Assembly (NCBI GenBank): GCA_029862185.1 | Contig: JAOTXX010000037.1 | Location: 1 to 40,884, forward strand | Length of the DNA stretch: 40,884 nucleotides | Direction of reading: 5' to 3' | From: Myxococcales bacterium | Lineage (GTDB): Bacteria > Myxococcota_A > Polyangia > Polyangiales > Houyiibacteriaceae | Shown: one piece after another, positions 39,898 to 40,884 of the stretch | Position numbering within the stretch: the stretch's first letter is position 1 | Layout: each line of letters begins with the position of its first letter | Made by a program: the position numbers and the translations under genes | Notes under the pieces: model-generated | What the model saw: the letters and a program-made list of their open reading frames with translations, nothing else | Database searches by the model: none | Told to the model about the DNA's origin: nothing

Positions 39898-40884
39898 GCG
39901 GGCTCGGCAACTTCAATCCCTTGAGCCACGCATCGTTCGCCTCGCGCGAGCAGGAGTTTCACGAGATCGCGATTCGCGGGGTCGACGGCTACGACGAGTT
40001 CGGGGACCCGAGCTACCTCGAAGGGCTTCGGCGTCTGCTCTATTCGTATGACCACGAGGCGCGCCTTCACACGACGGGGAAAATGACCGCCGTCTACCAG
40101 ACCGTCGGCTTGCTTGCCGCCCGCTTGCACACCGAGCGATGGTTCGAGATGCGGCCCGACTCGGCCCACGTCGCGATCGAGCGGCCGATCATCATTACGG
40201 GCATGGTGCGCACCGGAAGCACGGCCCTCCACTACTTGATGGGCGCCAACCCGGACATGCAGTGCCTTCAGTACTGGCTCGCGCTCCACCCGCAGCCTCG
40301 CCCTCCCCGCGCCTACTGGGAGGCGGCGACCGATTTTCAGCACGCGCGCATCGAGCTCGACATGATGTACCAGGCCGGCAAGAGCATGCTCGAATCGATT
40401 CACTTCATGATGCCCGACGGCCCCGATGAATCGGGTCGCATCCTGGGTCAGAGCTTCAGCGACGATCGCTTCGAGGTCGTCTCGACGGTGCCGACTTATT
40501 CGGACTGGTACATGAACACCGTGCACCGCGAGACCTACCAGCGGCACAAGCGCATCATGCAGCTCATCGGGTCGTATGAACCGGACAAGCGCTGGCTCCT
40601 CAAGTACCCGGTGCACATGCGCAACCTGGACGCGCTCCTCGAGGCCTACCCGGACGCGTGCATCATCTGGACCCACCGCGACCCCGCGGATGTCTTGTCG
40701 TCCTACGTGAGCCTCTGCGCGCACTTTCGGTCGCTTTTCGAGATGGACGTGGATCGGCCGCGGATCGCGCTCGAGCAAAAAGAAGCCTGGGCGCGGGCGG
40801 TCGAAAACGGAATGCGCCTTCGCAAAGGCCGCGAGCATCAGTTCCACGACATCTACTTCGACGACTTCATGGCGGACCCGATCG
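39894..40884 (+). CDS. sulfotransferase family protein (cut by window end)
   Basis: The first 330 residues of a PAPS-dependent sulfotransferase, open to the window end. The 5'-phosphosulfate loop is IITGMVRTGSTALHYLM (about residue 100-116), with the usual Arg-Thr-Gly-Ser-Thr, and the 3'-phosphate motif is WTHRDPADVLSSYVSL (about 259-274). These fit the Sulfotransfer_3-like cytosolic enzymes common in Actinobacteria and Myxococcota that sulfate small molecules or lipids. The start overlaps the stop of the 217-residue gene. The end and any C-terminal extension are not visible. Confidence 0.9.
   Translation, partial: MSGLGNFNPLSHASFASREQEFHEIAIRGVDGYDEFGDPSYLEGLRRLLYSYDHEARLHTTGKMTAVYQTVGLLAARLHTERWFEMRPDSAHVAIERPIIITGMVRTGSTALHYLMGANPDMQCLQYWLALHPQPRPPRAYWEAATDFQHARIELDMMYQAGKSMLESIHFMMPDGPDESGRILGQSFSDDRFEVVSTVPTYSDWYMNTVHRETYQRHKRIMQLIGSYEPDKRWLLKYPVHMRNLDALLEAYPDACIIWTHRDPADVLSSYVSLCAHFRSLFEMDVDRPRIALEQKEAWARAVENGMRLRKGREHQFHDIYFDDFMADPI

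Noticed and set aside
1-40884. CRISPR array, insertion sequence, tRNA or rRNA
   Set aside because: No regularly spaced repeats, transposase, or RNA gene signature was noticed on reading both strands; a tRNA scan was not possible here.

Overview
The window is high-GC bacterial chromosome, most likely from a myxobacterium or close relative (Myxococcota, formerly Deltaproteobacteria). Pointers are a Myxococcus-type cysteine-rich repeat in the 36.6-39.1 kb gene, a protein with the zinc ribbon/GYF/TM/TonB-like layout of the gliding protein GltJ (AgmX), a vWA lipoprotein, many predicted lipoproteins (lipobox Cys after a short signal peptide), an NtrC-type response regulator and abundant neutral-lipid enzymes. 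The taxonomic call is inference from gene content; no rRNA or tRNA gene was seen.

Layout. 0-4.5 kb: the 3' end of a DUF2846-like protein, two lipoproteins, then on the minus strand an AraC-type regulator translationally coupled to a LEA14/WHy-like lipoprotein, and another lipoprotein. 4.6-11.8 kb: a VOC protein overlapping a Ski2-like DUF3516 helicase, a second DUF2846-like protein, a secreted alpha/beta hydrolase, RmuC, and a PH/zinc-ribbon membrane protein. 11.9-13.6 kb: an O-methyltransferase and a TerB-like protein.

13.6-18.9 kb is a divergent lipid module. Leftward run alpha/beta hydrolase, WS/DGAT wax-ester/triacylglycerol synthase and an NTF2-like protein; rightward run a PlsC-like acyltransferase and a membrane-anchored HSL-type esterase. 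The 52 bp between the two sides hold a 24-bp near-perfect palindrome, a strong operator candidate. A beta-helix pseudogene with two deletions follows, then typA/bipA, a membrane/CoA-binding fusion, an Smr protein, a TM2 protein and rpmG. A rightward operon (23.9-27.6 kb) carries a long-chain acyl-CoA synthetase, a DUF4412-like exported protein and a lipoprotein.

27.6-34.25 kb is a leftward run: NtrC-type regulator, NTF2-like lipoprotein, GltJ/AgmX-like protein, hpt, and a phospholipase-D-type protein with an N-terminal extension that looks like a dead HAD/LNS2 domain. From 34.4 kb rightward come a vWA lipoprotein, a LuxR-type HTH stub, an 832-aa internally duplicated cysteine-rich exported protein bracketed by 25-bp near-identical repeats, an unknown 217-aa protein, and a sulfotransferase cut by the window end.

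Themes are lipid storage, activation and turnover plus envelope proteins. The best leads for something undescribed are the palindrome-controlled lipid divergon, the repeat-bracketed cysteine-rich gene beside a truncated LuxR gene, and the HAD-like/PLD fusion in an apparent operon with hpt and a GltJ-like protein.
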